Part shown: one piece after another, positions 48,676 through 58,440 of the stretch | Layout of the letters: each line of letters opens with the position of its first letter | Numbering within the stretch: position 1 is the first letter of the stretch | Notes under the pieces: model-generated | Seen by the model: only the letters and a program-made list of their open reading frames with translations | Databases searched by the model: none | What the model was told of the DNA's origin: nothing | Source: Deltaproteobacteria bacterium | Lineage (GTDB): Bacteria; Myxococcota; UBA727; VGSZ01 | Assembly: GCA_020850995.1 (NCBI GenBank) | Contig: JADZDP010000091.1 | Coordinates: 1 to 64,000 of the forward strand | Direction of reading: 5' to 3' | DNA: 64,000 nt | Position numbers and translations under genes: made by a program

Positions 48676-48990
48676 GGTCGCCTTCCTTTCGCGGTGGAGA
48701 GAGGGAGGGCCGCACCGAGTTTTCGCGCAACAACGCCGTGTGGTTGCGTGTGGGATGGCGTTGATCTCCGCCACGTTGGTGAAGGGCTCGCGCGTGATGC
48801 GTCTTGGCCCCGGCGGGTCGAGCTCGCCGTGCATGAGTCCTCGCGCCGGCACCCCATGGTGTGCCCGACGCCACTGAGCCTCTCTCCTGCGAGCACTTCA
48901 CGTGTCGCGGCGCTGCGTGAAGTACTGACCAAGGCACCTTCGTCGCTGCCGAGGCCTGCTAGCCTGCTCGTCCCCGAGCTCGGAGGATCC
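48676..48990. other. Intergenic region between the oxidase and the 48991 gene
   Basis: About 315 bases in a divergent gap. It holds an inverted repeat ACTTCACG/CGTGAAGT (48895-48902 and 48916-48923, 13-base spacer) and the GGAGGA ribosome-binding site (about 48982-48987) of the 48991 gene. Otherwise no feature was found. Confidence 0.5.
48895..48923. promoter_or_regulatory. 8-bp inverted repeat upstream of the 48991 gene
   Basis: ACTTCACG and its exact complement CGTGAAGT are separated by 13 bases, 68 bases upstream of ATG 48991. The arms are perfect but the spacer is longer than usual for a dimeric operator, so this is a candidate only. Confidence 0.3.
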
Positions 48991-49833
48991 ATGTTGCTCG
49001 TCGTGCTTGCCCTTCTTGCCGGCGCCGCTGCCGACCCCGCGCCGGCCACGCCCGCGCCCGCCGAGAAGCGCGTCGTCCGTCGCATCGCCGTGTATCGGCT
49101 GGAGGGCGGCGGCATCGACGAGCGCATCCTCGACGTGCTCACCGACAGCGTGGTCAAGGAGCTGCGCAAGCTCGAGCGCGTCACCGTGGTTGGCATGGAC
49201 GAGATCCGCGCCATGCTCGACCTGGAAGCGCAGAAACAGGTGCTCGGCTGCACCGACGTCTCCTGTGTGGCCGAGATCGCCGAGGCCCTCGGCGTCGACG
49301 AGGTGGTCATCGGCAACGTCGCGGTGGTGGGCGAGACCATCTCGTTTGGTCTGAAGCGCATCGACCAGAAGAACGCGACCACGCTCGGTCAGCACACGAG
49401 CCGCCTCGACTCGAGCGATCCCGCTGACGTCTTGGTGCAGATCGGTCCGGCGGTGCAGGAGCTCCTGCCCGAGGTGCCGCTGCGACCGGACATGACCCGC
49501 GGCGTGCCGCCCGAGGTGGCGGCGCGCATCCACCCACCGCCCCTCGATCCGTGGGTGTTCTGGTCGGTGGCCGGTAGCGCCGGCGCGCTCACGCTGGGCG
49601 GCGTTGGCTTCACGCTCGTCAACGCCATGAGCTTCTCGAGCGCGACGCAGAAGCTCGAGGCCAGCACCACCGGCCCGGCCGCCAGCGGTCAGGCGCTGGC
49701 CGTCGATCGTTCGGCGCTGCAGCAGAGCTTCATCGGCCTGGCAGCTTGTTACGCCGCCGGCGCGGTGGTCGGCGCCGGTGCGGGCGTGGTGGCGCTCTTC
49801 ACCGATTGGGACGACGTGCGAGGTGCACAGTGA
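48991..49833 (+). CDS. Exported protein with GGx-type N-domain and C-terminal membrane helices
   Basis: A 280-residue protein with a signal peptide (LLVVLALLAGAAADPA). An N-terminal domain (about 25-150) with RIAVYRLEGGGI, VKELRKLERV, CTDVSCVAEIAEALGVDEVV and IGNVAVVGETI resembles the alpha/beta region of the PEGA-like protein at 7964 (both have Cys-x(3-4)-Cys and a 'ALGVD/LRGAD' helix). Two C-terminal membrane helices follow (about 190-212 and 245-268). GGAGGA precedes ATG 48991. Its stop overlaps GTG 49830 of the giant gene (GTGA), so the two are co-translated. It may anchor or help assemble the giant protein. Confidence 0.65.
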   Translation: MLLVVLALLAGAAADPAPATPAPAEKRVVRRIAVYRLEGGGIDERILDVLTDSVVKELRKLERVTVVGMDEIRAMLDLEAQKQVLGCTDVSCVAEIAEALGVDEVVIGNVAVVGETISFGLKRIDQKNATTLGQHTSRLDSSDPADVLVQIGPAVQELLPEVPLRPDMTRGVPPEVAARIHPPPLDPWVFWSVAGSAGALTLGGVGFTLVNAMSFSSATQKLEASTTGPAASGQALAVDRSALQQSFIGLAACYAAGAVVGAGAGVVALFTDWDDVRGAQ

Positions 49834-52800
49834 ACGCGATGATGCGCGCGGCCTCCGCCGCCGTGGTGTCGACCCTGGCCGCCGGCTGCTACGACATCAC
49901 CATTCCCGACGGCGCGCGCGTGCAGTGCTCGGTGGAGACCGAGTGCCCACCCGCCTACAAGTGCCGCGAGGAGATCAAGCTGTGCGTGCCCGAGGACAGC
50001 GCCGACCAGGAAGTGCCCACCGCGCTCGACGTCGTGGTGTCGCCGCCCGCGGTCGGCGTGGGTGTCGAGCTCACGGTGTCGTTCGACACCAGCGAGGCGC
50101 TGCTGTTGCCGCCCGAGGTCACGCTCGTCCTCGACGGCGATGCCACGCGGACGTTGGTCGTCGCCGCGCGCGACGATGACGCTGGCGCGGCTGGCACCGG
50201 CTTCGTCGCGCGCACCGTCGCGGTGGGTGACGAAAGCGAAGGTCCCCATGCGCTGCGCGCGCTGCTCGTCGACCTCGCCGGCAACGTGGCGACCAACCTC
50301 GATCTGCAGGCCGCGACCTTCGACTTCACGCCGCCGGGCATCGCCGAGCTGACGGTGAGCCCCGCCGTGGGCAGCGAGGGCACCGTGGTCAGCGCCGTGA
50401 TACGGACCAGCGAGGCGCTCGACGATGACATCACGTCGGTCACGGTGATCGACGGCCGGAGCTTCACGCTCGAGCCGGCCGGCGCCGACCCGCTCACGCG
50501 CTCATTCACGCTCGCCGCCGCCGCCGGGCAAGACGCCGAGGGCGCGGCGCTGCTCGCCGTCACGCTCAGCGATCTGGCGGGCAACAAGACCGTGCGCACC
50601 GTCGACGATGCGCTCGCGTTCGACTTCACCGCGCCCGCGGTGGAGGGCGGCGTCGTGGTGCCGCGGCCCATCGTGCGCGCGGGCCAGGTGGCGCTCTTGG
50701 CCTTTCGCACCACCGAGCCCGTCGCTGCGGTCGAGGTCGAGCTGGTGCCCAGCGTGGGCGACGGACCGGCGCTGCCCATGACGCTCGAAGCGAACAGCGG
50801 GCGCGACCTCTCGTTCCGCCGCGAGATCGACCCCGGCGACGCCGACGGCAGCTACACGGCGCGTGTGGTCACCTTGGTCGACCATGCGGGGATCGCAGCT
50901 GAACCTGCCACCATTACCGACGCCACGCTGGTGGTGGACCAGCGCGCGCCCTCGTTTCTCGGCGAGCCCACCTCGTCGCCTGAGGTGGCCTCGCTCGTAC
51001 CTGGGCGTGACACCATCACGGTTGCCTTCGTGGTCGACGAGCCGGCCGAGGCCGCGGTGCGCCTCGGCGATCAGGAGGTGCCCTGCGTCGCCACGCCGGT
51101 GCCCGGCACCAATGCGTTGTCCTTCGCCTGCGAGCGCGGCGTCACGGCCGCTGACGCCGAGGGCATCCGTGGCGTCACCATCACCGTCGTCGACGGCGCC
51201 GAGAACTCCGCGTTCGCCACCGCGCCCTCGGTGACCCTCGACTTCAGCGCGCCCACGCTGATGATCGGCGTGGTCCCCGATCGGGAGGCCCGCGCCGGCG
51301 AGGTCATCTCGGTCACGGCCGTGGCCGAGGAAGCGCTCGACCCGACCAGCGTGTCGTTCGATGGCGGCGGGCTCGGCTTCTCGGCGCCGTCCGTGGCCGG
51401 GCGTACGCTGAGCTCCTTCTTCGCCGTGCCCGCAGGACTGGAGGGGAGCTTCCTCGTCAGCGTGGCGGCGGCGGACCTGGGCGGCAACAGCTCGAGCACG
51501 GTGCAGCAGAACGTCAGCATCGACGGCGTGGCGCCCTCGCTGAGCTCGTTTTCGCTCTCGAGCCCGCGCATCGCGCCCGATGAGATCTTCACGCTCACGC
51601 TGCTGCCGAGCGAAGAGCTCGCCGGCGCGCCCACCGTCAGCTTTGCCAACGGCGACGTCGACGGCCAAGGCGACGCCATCGTGCACGCCATGAGCCTGGT
51701 GGCCGGACCGCTCGTCGATGGCTCGTGGAGCTTCTCGGGCATCGGACCGGCGAGCGGGCTCAACCAGTTCTACACCATCACCGTCGTGATGCAGGACGTG
51801 GCAGGCAACCCGGGCGCCGATAACCCCGCCGTCATCGTCGTGGACAACGCGCCGCCCGACCTGAGCGGCTTCGACATCGCACCGGCCTTCGCGCGCAACG
51901 GCGACACGGTGCGGGTGGTGGTTAGCGCCGACGAGACCCTGGCGGGGCCGCCGAGCCTCGTCGCGCGCAACGGCGCGAACACCTTCACCCTGGTGCCGCA
52001 GTCGTTGGCGCCCGGCGCCATCAGCTACGTGTTCACCATGGCAGTGGGCGCGGGCACCGCGCAGGGAACCTGGACCTTCGACGGGTTCACGCTCACCGAC
52101 GAGGCCAACAACGCGCGCGCCATCGCGAGCTCGCCTACGCGCAGCTTCTCGGTCGACTCCCGGGCGCCGGTGTTGAGCGGCGTGAGCATCAGTCCCACGG
52201 TGGCGCGCGTGGGCACCGTCGTCACGCTCAGCGCCAACGTCGATGAGCCAGCGGCGAGCGCCTTCGCCACCGTCGATGGTGCGCCCATGACGCTGGTGAG
52301 CGCTCTACCGGCGAGCGCGCTCACCTTCACGTATCAAGCGGACGGCAGCGAGCCCGAGGGCGTCCTCGGCGTCACGCTCAGCGTCGCCGACGCGGCGGGC
52401 AACAGCGCGGTGGCCGGCGGTGACGTCGAGATGGACTTCAGCGCGCCAGTGCTCTTGTCTACCGGCGTGACGCCCGCGGTGGCGAAGGCCGCCAGCACCA
52501 TCAGCTACACCGTGTCGGCCGACGAGCTGCTGGCGGCCCCGCCGGTGCTGACCATCAGCGGCGGCGCGCTGCCCTTCGTGCACCAGAGCGGCACTGCCTA
52601 CGTGTATGCCTACACCGTCATTGGCAGCACGCTGCCAGGCCCTCGCACCGTCGACATCGCCATGGAGGATCTGGCCGGCAACACCAGCAGCGCGGCGGGC
52701 GTCGGTTTCACCATTGACACGAGCACACCGAGCATCACCGGGATCACCGCGACACCGCCCTTCGCCAGCTTGGCCGCGGGCTTCAACGTCGTCACCGTTG

Positions 52801-55800
52801 GCTTCACGCTCTCCGAGGACGTGGGCGCAGGGTTGATCGTGACCGTCGGCGTTCGTGGGGCCACGTGCACGAACAGCGGCCTCGACTACAGCTGCACGGC
52901 CGCGGTCGAGCTCGCAGACGGCGCAGGCGCCAAGAGCGTGGTGGTGCAGGCCACCGACCTCGCCGGCAACGTTGGCGTCGGCACCAGCAGCGTGGTGTAC
53001 GACTTCACGGCGCCGACGCTGCTGTCGTCGTCCGCCGTGCCCCCTGCGGCGCGCGCCGGCGACGTCGTGACCCTCAACCTCACGCCGAGCGAGCCGCTCT
53101 TGGGCGGCGCGGCGCCCACCGTGGTGGTCACCGGGCCATCGGCGACGAGCTTCAGCCATGTGAGCAGCACGCAGTACAGCTATCGCTACACGGTCACCGG
53201 TGGCGAGGTCTCTGGTGCGCGCACCGTCTCCACGACGCTGACGGATCGCGCCGGCAACGCCGCCGTGGTGGCACCCACCGGCTTCGCCCTCGATGTCGAC
53301 ACGCCGGAGATCACGACCTTCACCCTTGGCGCGCGCTCGCGCCTCTCGACAGTCGCCGGCTACGACCAAACTACCATCAGCGCCGTGGTCAGCGACGAAC
53401 CCGCAGGGTCGGTGCCCACCGTCGTGGTGCGGGCCGGCGCCAGCGCGCTCGCGTGCACGACCGTCGGTGACACCACGACGTGTCCCTACACCGCGAGCGG
53501 CAGCGAGCCGAGCGCGCACAGCATCATCGTCACGGCCACCGACGCCGCCGGCAACCTCGCGAGCCAATCGCGCACCCTCGAGTTCGACTTCACGCCGCCC
53601 GCGCTGGTGGGCCCGGTGTCGCTGTCGATCTCGCCGCCCACCCCTGCGCTGATCCTGTCGCCATCGGCGGCGCGGGCGGGCGCCGACGTGCGCATTGGCC
53701 TGACGCTCAGCGAGCACGTGGCGACCCCGACGGTGCGCACCACCGGCGGCACGCCCCTCGCCTTCAGCGTGCTCGCCGAGACCAACCCAACCTTCCTGTT
53801 TCAGCACGTCGTGGCAGGCTCGCCGGTGCCGCCGCAAGGTGCGCAGACGGTGCGCCTCACGGCGGTCGACGACGTCGGCAACACGCTGGTCACCGACCTG
53901 AGCCTGCCGGGGTCGGGCTTCGTCGTCGACACGGTGGCACCCGCCGCGCCCGATGTGAGCACGCTCGATCGGACGGTGTTCGAGCGCGTGCCGTGGGGCG
54001 ATACCACGGGCGCGAATCGTTTCCGCGTCACCGGCAGCGCGGGCGCGGTCGAGAGCAACGCCACCGTGATCGCCTGGAGCGGCTCCGAGATCGCCAGCGC
54101 GAGCGAGCTCGGCCGCGCCGCCGCCCTAGGCACCGGCGCCTTCACGCTCACGCTCGGCGACGCCGATCGCCCACAGGTGCACATCACGTCCGTCGACGGC
54201 GCTGGCAATCCGAGCGACGCGGTCGCGGGCGGCGCCGTGCAGGCCACGAAGGTTCGCGACATCACGTGGGTCGCAGCGCTCAGCGGAAAGATGCCGGGCA
54301 GCACCTTCGAGAACCCGCACGTGTTCGAGCGTCGGCTTCAGCTCGAGCCATTGCGCGCGCAAGCCGACAGCGCCGAGCCGAGCTCCTCGGAGCTGGCCCA
54401 GTTGGCAAGCGTCAATGGCGCCGGCGTGCAGACCACCGGCGCACCCTCGTGGGAGGAGGTGAGCTCGGCCGTTCCCATCGGGGGACGCGCCGATATGGCC
54501 TACGACCCCGAGGCCGAGTGCGTGTGGCTGCCGAGCGGCCCGACCACCATGATGCGCTTCGACGGCTATCACTGGCAGGATGTCGAGGTCCCCGACCCCG
54601 AAGGCGACGGCAACCCCGATGTCTATCAGTCGCTGGGCTTCGTCTTCGATGAGGGCTACGGCAACAGCGTGCTCTTCACGCAGAGCGGCGAGACCTGGCT
54701 GTGGAACGGCACCAGCTGGCAAATCGCGAACGCCGGCGACAGCTCGGGCGTGACGGCCCCGCGCCCGCGCTTCAACTTCGCCATGACCTACGACGACAAT
54801 GAGGGCGCCGTGGTGCTCTTCGGCGGCAGCGACGACACCATCAGCATGGCAACCTGCGAGGACGACGGCGCCTGCCTGAACGACCTGTGGGCGTGGGACG
54901 GTAACGACTGGTACCTGCTCTCCGACGGCACCGAGCCCAACGCGCCGAGCATCCGCACCGGTCCGGCCATGGGCTTCGACCCCGCCTCCGGCGGCCTCAT
55001 CGTCTTTGGCGGCCGCAGCGACGCCGGCACCTTTGGCGATACCTATTACTGGGACGGGATCTGGTGGCTGCTCAGTGCCACGAGCACGCCGCGAGCCAAC
55101 GCGCGCATGCTCCACGACCCCTTCCTCGACGGCTTGGTGATGATCGGTGGCGAAGACGGCGGTGGTTCGTTCCTGACGACGCAGGAGTTCTACGACGGGA
55201 GCGACTGGACCTCGGCGGCACCCGCGGACCCCGAGCTCGACGGCAACCCGGTGGCGCGCAGCACTTTCGGCATCGTCTACGATCGCACCCGCGACGCCTG
55301 GTGGCTCTTCGGCGGCGAGTGCGCCGGCTACTGCCAGGACACCTGGCGCGGCGACGGCAGCTCGTGGCGACGCCTCGGGCCCCCCGAGCTGAGCGCTGCG
55401 CAACGCAGTGGTGTGGGTCTGAGCTACGAGCGCGCGCGCGGGACCTTGCTCCTGTTCGGCGGCATCGCGACATTCAGCATGCAAAGCGAGCTGCGCATCT
55501 TCGACGGCGCCGCGTGGCCGCCGCGCACGCAAACGTTGCTCTCTGGCACCGCGCTCCCCTCGGCGCGCGCGGAGGTGGCCATGAGCTGGGACGAGGGCAG
55601 CGCGCGCACCATCATGTTCGGCGGGCGCGTGGCCTCGAGCGGATCGAACTGCGACGGCGGGGCTACCAACGGCCTGTGCGACGCGACCTACATCCTCAAC
55701 AGCGCCGTGACGCCCGCCACTTGGGTGGGCCCGCTCTTGCCCGCCACGCGGCCGAGCAAACGCCGAGGGGCGTCGATGGTGTACGACGCCTCGCGCGATC

Positions 55801-56765
55801 GCTCGGTCTTGTTTGGCGGCAACACCACCTTCGGCGGTACGCCGAGCGCGCAGATCTGGGATTGGGACACCACGTCGTCGACGACCGGGACCTGGACGCA
55901 GCGCTGCACGGGCGGCAGCCCCTGCGCGGGCACCGCGCCCTCGGCGCGCGCCTATCACGCCATGGCCTACGACCGCATCCGCGGCGTGTCGGTGCTGTGG
56001 GGCGGCAGCGTGGCCGATGCCAACGTCTACGAGTTCAACGGCGCGGGTGCTGGCACGTGGACGCGCATCATCCCCTCCGATCCCGAGGGCGACGGCAGCC
56101 CGGTGTCTCGGCAGGGCGCGCGCATGGTGTACGACGAGCAGCGCCGGAAGATGTTGCTCTTTGGCGCCGCCGACTTCGACGCTGCGCCATGCGATGTCGT
56201 GCCGCGCCCAGCGAGCTGCGGCGACACCTGGGAGTGGAACGGCACGAGCTGGCGCGCGCTCGTCGCGACGGCGAGCCCCGCGGGCGACCTGCGGCCCTCG
56301 GCGCGCACGGGCCACGAGATGGCCTATCACCTCCAACGCGGCGAGACCGTGATGGTGGGCGGGACCGGGGTCGGCACGCTCGAGACCTGGCGCCTGGTCG
56401 GCGGCGGCAACACGCGCCCAGGACACGTCACGCACGTCGACTTCCGCACCGCACAGGCCGGCGGCGCGCTGCCCAGGGACGTCGCCGTGCTGTGGACGGT
56501 CGGCGCCACTGCCGCGGGCGTCAACGGCGCGCGCCTGAGCGCCATGCGCAACGACGCGCCCGCGCTGCTCGCGAGCAACGTCGCGAGCAGCGCATCGCCC
56601 GCCTCGTTGACAGCGACCATCTCGAGCTCGACGTGGGACCTCTTTGACTCGCAGCGCATCATGAGCTTCTGGGTGGAGCCCAGCGCGACCAGCGGCTCGA
56701 GCAGTACACCCGGGCGCATCACGAGTGATCACGTGCAAGTGACGGTGCGCTACCGGTTGCCCTGA
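49830..56765 (+). CDS. Giant surface lipoprotein: Ig-like repeats plus C-terminal Kelch domain
   Basis: 2311 residues starting GTG 49830. Lipobox LAAGC (Cys20) and a small Cys-rich motif CSVETECPPAYKCREEIKLC (about 31-50) open the mature protein. From about 65 to about 1480 run at least a dozen ~100-residue bacterial Ig-like modules. Each ends with a D(L/A/R)AGN box (DLAGNVATN, DLAGNKTV, DVAGNPGA, DRAGNAAV and so on) and begins SP(T/A)VAR or similar. From about 1545 the sequence changes to galactose-oxidase-type Kelch repeats (MAYDPEAECVW, FGGSDDT, WNGTSW, FGGRSDAGTFGDTYYW). It is long enough to span the envelope, and is probably an adhesin or recognition protein. Coupled to 48991. Confidence 0.8.
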   Translation: MNAMMRAASAAVVSTLAAGCYDITIPDGARVQCSVETECPPAYKCREEIKLCVPEDSADQEVPTALDVVVSPPAVGVGVELTVSFDTSEALLLPPEVTLVLDGDATRTLVVAARDDDAGAAGTGFVARTVAVGDESEGPHALRALLVDLAGNVATNLDLQAATFDFTPPGIAELTVSPAVGSEGTVVSAVIRTSEALDDDITSVTVIDGRSFTLEPAGADPLTRSFTLAAAAGQDAEGAALLAVTLSDLAGNKTVRTVDDALAFDFTAPAVEGGVVVPRPIVRAGQVALLAFRTTEPVAAVEVELVPSVGDGPALPMTLEANSGRDLSFRREIDPGDADGSYTARVVTLVDHAGIAAEPATITDATLVVDQRAPSFLGEPTSSPEVASLVPGRDTITVAFVVDEPAEAAVRLGDQEVPCVATPVPGTNALSFACERGVTAADAEGIRGVTITVVDGAENSAFATAPSVTLDFSAPTLMIGVVPDREARAGEVISVTAVAEEALDPTSVSFDGGGLGFSAPSVAGRTLSSFFAVPAGLEGSFLVSVAAADLGGNSSSTVQQNVSIDGVAPSLSSFSLSSPRIAPDEIFTLTLLPSEELAGAPTVSFANGDVDGQGDAIVHAMSLVAGPLVDGSWSFSGIGPASGLNQFYTITVVMQDVAGNPGADNPAVIVVDNAPPDLSGFDIAPAFARNGDTVRVVVSADETLAGPPSLVARNGANTFTLVPQSLAPGAISYVFTMAVGAGTAQGTWTFDGFTLTDEANNARAIASSPTRSFSVDSRAPVLSGVSISPTVARVGTVVTLSANVDEPAASAFATVDGAPMTLVSALPASALTFTYQADGSEPEGVLGVTLSVADAAGNSAVAGGDVEMDFSAPVLLSTGVTPAVAKAASTISYTVSADELLAAPPVLTISGGALPFVHQSGTAYVYAYTVIGSTLPGPRTVDIAMEDLAGNTSSAAGVGFTIDTSTPSITGITATPPFASLAAGFNVVTVGFTLSEDVGAGLIVTVGVRGATCTNSGLDYSCTAAVELADGAGAKSVVVQATDLAGNVGVGTSSVVYDFTAPTLLSSSAVPPAARAGDVVTLNLTPSEPLLGGAAPTVVVTGPSATSFSHVSSTQYSYRYTVTGGEVSGARTVSTTLTDRAGNAAVVAPTGFALDVDTPEITTFTLGARSRLSTVAGYDQTTISAVVSDEPAGSVPTVVVRAGASALACTTVGDTTTCPYTASGSEPSAHSIIVTATDAAGNLASQSRTLEFDFTPPALVGPVSLSISPPTPALILSPSAARAGADVRIGLTLSEHVATPTVRTTGGTPLAFSVLAETNPTFLFQHVVAGSPVPPQGAQTVRLTAVDDVGNTLVTDLSLPGSGFVVDTVAPAAPDVSTLDRTVFERVPWGDTTGANRFRVTGSAGAVESNATVIAWSGSEIASASELGRAAALGTGAFTLTLGDADRPQVHITSVDGAGNPSDAVAGGAVQATKVRDITWVAALSGKMPGSTFENPHVFERRLQLEPLRAQADSAEPSSSELAQLASVNGAGVQTTGAPSWEEVSSAVPIGGRADMAYDPEAECVWLPSGPTTMMRFDGYHWQDVEVPDPEGDGNPDVYQSLGFVFDEGYGNSVLFTQSGETWLWNGTSWQIANAGDSSGVTAPRPRFNFAMTYDDNEGAVVLFGGSDDTISMATCEDDGACLNDLWAWDGNDWYLLSDGTEPNAPSIRTGPAMGFDPASGGLIVFGGRSDAGTFGDTYYWDGIWWLLSATSTPRANARMLHDPFLDGLVMIGGEDGGGSFLTTQEFYDGSDWTSAAPADPELDGNPVARSTFGIVYDRTRDAWWLFGGECAGYCQDTWRGDGSSWRRLGPPELSAAQRSGVGLSYERARGTLLLFGGIATFSMQSELRIFDGAAWPPRTQTLLSGTALPSARAEVAMSWDEGSARTIMFGGRVASSGSNCDGGATNGLCDATYILNSAVTPATWVGPLLPATRPSKRRGASMVYDASRDRSVLFGGNTTFGGTPSAQIWDWDTTSSTTGTWTQRCTGGSPCAGTAPSARAYHAMAYDRIRGVSVLWGGSVADANVYEFNGAGAGTWTRIIPSDPEGDGSPVSRQGARMVYDEQRRKMLLFGAADFDAAPCDVVPRPASCGDTWEWNGTSWRALVATASPAGDLRPSARTGHEMAYHLQRGETVMVGGTGVGTLETWRLVGGGNTRPGHVTHVDFRTAQAGGALPRDVAVLWTVGATAAGVNGARLSAMRNDAPALLASNVASSASPASLTATISSSTWDLFDSQRIMSFWVEPSATSGSSSTPGRITSDHVQVTVRYRLP

Positions 56766-56961
56766 GCGGTCTGCGGGCGTCGAGTGGGCAGCTGCAGCGC
56801 GGAGCTCGACTGCGTTGATGGGCGCCGGGCTTGGTCCTTGCCACGATCCCTGCGTCGCGTCCTCGCCGCGTACCACGAGGTGCGCGGCTGCATTGCTCCT
56901 TGGCCTCCTGGCAAGTCCCTGCGCAGGGCTCGATCAATGCAACCGACCTCCGCTGCAGGGA

Positions 56962-57951
56962 TCAGATGCCGTCGCTGGCGCGGGACAGCCCGCGCGCGGG
57001 TGACAAGCGCCGCGTCGCCCGCGACTGCGGGATCGGTTCGGGCACGCTGGTGGCGTCTGCGGGCGCGCCGGCGCGGTAGAAGCTCGTCACGTCTTTGAGC
57101 TGGTAGTGGCCGCGGCCGACGTGGGGCTTGTTGCCGTCCATGGTGTCGACGCTGCCATCGGCGTTCACCTTGGTGACCACGGCGTGATGGTTGTTCCTGC
57201 CGTTGAGCGTGATGACATCGCCAGGTCGGATGCTCTGCTCGAAGGCCGCGCGCTCCACCTTGTAGCTCGCGGGGTTCTTGAAGCGCGGCGCCACCGTGTG
57301 CGTGACGTCGCCCGTCATCTTGCCCTTGCTGAGGTCCCATTTCACGTCGGCGCCGGCCTGTCGCAGCACGTGCGCGGCCCAGATGCCGCACCACGCCTTG
57401 CCGAGGGGCTGGTTGTGCTGCTGCACCTCCTTGTCGGAGACGGCCACACCAGTGGTGTCGCTGAAGACGTCGCGCAGCTTCTCCCAGCCAAGGTAGTGAC
57501 CGTCGGGGCCGCGCACGCGCGGGTCGATGCTGCCGTCCTGCGAGCGCGCATAGTCCACGGCGCGCGCCGCGATGTCGTGGGGCGCCGAGCTGTCGACCAC
57601 GGGGATGACGCCGGAGGCGGGCGCTTGGTGGTGCACGGCGCTGCCGTCGAAGCCGTCCTCGACGGCGCCGTCGACGGTGGTCGTCCTTGCGCCTTGCAGC
57701 TCCGCAAGCTGCGCCAGGGCATCGGCGTCGAGCACCTTGCTGCCGGTGAGCGCCACCAGCGCGGCCTCGGTGAGCTTGCCGAGCTTGCCGTCCTCGACCA
57801 GGGGCGGCGCGGCCCCCGCGGCGTTGAGCGCGCGCTGCAGCTCGAGCACGCGATCGCCACCGTGTCCGCGACGCAGGGCTTCGTCGGCCAGCGGCTCGCG
57901 ATAGCTCCCACGGGCTTCCTTCGGGGCTTGCGTTTGCGCGTTCACTCGCAT
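56962..57951 (-). CDS. CHAP-like cysteine hydrolase with PG-binding domain, no signal peptide
   Basis: A 329-residue protein. ATG 57951 is fixed by GGGAGGAA 5 bases upstream. Residues about 31-67 resemble a PG_binding_1 helical domain (DRVLELQRALNAAGAAPPLV). After an Ala/Asp-rich linker, the C-terminal half has KAWCGIWAAH (Cys188), a RPGDVITLNGRNNHHAVVTK strand with His256, and a TMDGN segment (Asn274). This matches the Cys-His-(Asn) catalytic order of CHAP/NlpC-type peptidoglycan hydrolases. There is no signal peptide, so export, if any, needs another route such as lysis or a specialised secretion system. Confidence 0.75.
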   Translation of the reverse strand: MRVNAQTQAPKEARGSYREPLADEALRRGHGGDRVLELQRALNAAGAAPPLVEDGKLGKLTEAALVALTGSKVLDADALAQLAELQGARTTTVDGAVEDGFDGSAVHHQAPASGVIPVVDSSAPHDIAARAVDYARSQDGSIDPRVRGPDGHYLGWEKLRDVFSDTTGVAVSDKEVQQHNQPLGKAWCGIWAAHVLRQAGADVKWDLSKGKMTGDVTHTVAPRFKNPASYKVERAAFEQSIRPGDVITLNGRNNHHAVVTKVNADGSVDTMDGNKPHVGRGHYQLKDVTSFYRAGAPADATSVPEPIPQSRATRRLSPARGLSRASDGI

Positions 57952-58044
57952 CGGTTCCTCCCATGAGCGCGAATCGGGCGGCACAAGGGTTTCGGCGTTT
58001 CGGCCCACGAAGTGACGAGCTGGTCGCGTTTCGCGTGGGCGCAG

Positions 58045-58057
58045 ATCCACCGTGGAT
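58045..58057. promoter_or_regulatory. Palindrome ATCCAC-C-GTGGAT, possible operator
   Basis: A 13-base palindrome between the divergent CHAP-like (57951, minus) and small lipoprotein (58146, plus) genes, 89 bases before the latter. Further on, TGGATGT is directly repeated. A dimeric regulator could bind here; there is no direct evidence. Confidence 0.35.
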
Positions 58058-58145
58058 GTAGTTGGATGTGTGAGGCTGGCGCATGCCGGGCCGCGCTAAC
58101 CTCGTCCCGCCGCCGCGCAGGCGGCGTGAAACGAAGGAGCGCACC

Positions 58146-58403
58146 ATGATTCGCGTCACGCTCGCGGTGCTGTCGATGCTGATGGTCGTGCCCGCCTGTG
58201 ACCTCCCCGGCGCCTGCGTTGGCACCGGCGGCGTGGTCGACGAGTGCAAGGAGGACTGGACGCAGAGCGAATGTACCGACTGGGACGACCAGGAGGTGAA
58301 CGGCGCGAGCTGGTCGTTTCACGCGGCGTCGTCGTGCGACGACCTCGGCTACTCGGTCGAGTGCGCTGACGGCAGCTTCGTCGCGCAGTCCGGCGACTGC
58401 TGA
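58146..58403 (+). CDS. Small Cys-rich lipoprotein
   Basis: An 85-residue lipoprotein: MIRVTLAVLSMLMVVPAC signal with lipobox VPAC (Cys18). The mature part is rich in Cys, Asp and Trp (VDECKEDWTQSECTDWDD, then SSCDDLGYSVEC), suggesting two or three disulfide bonds. AAGGAG is 7 bases upstream of ATG 58146. A small hairpin CGCCGC/GCGGCG (58111-58126) lies in its leader. Function unknown; likely surface-exposed. Confidence 0.7.
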   Translation: MIRVTLAVLSMLMVVPACDLPGACVGTGGVVDECKEDWTQSECTDWDDQEVNGASWSFHAASSCDDLGYSVECADGSFVAQSGDC

Positions 58404-58440
58404 CTCAGGGGTTGGATCGTCGGGCCGCGCTCCGCGCGCC

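Noticed and set aside
54126..56876. A 916-codon minus-strand frame opposite the giant gene
   Set aside because: It is a low-complexity shadow; the plus strand has clear Kelch repeats.
56839..56957. GATCCCTGC ... GCAGGGATC arms and a CCCTGCGCAGGG palindrome between convergent genes
   Set aside because: The arms are about 100 bases apart and there is no T-tract, so neither a terminator nor an operator call is justified.
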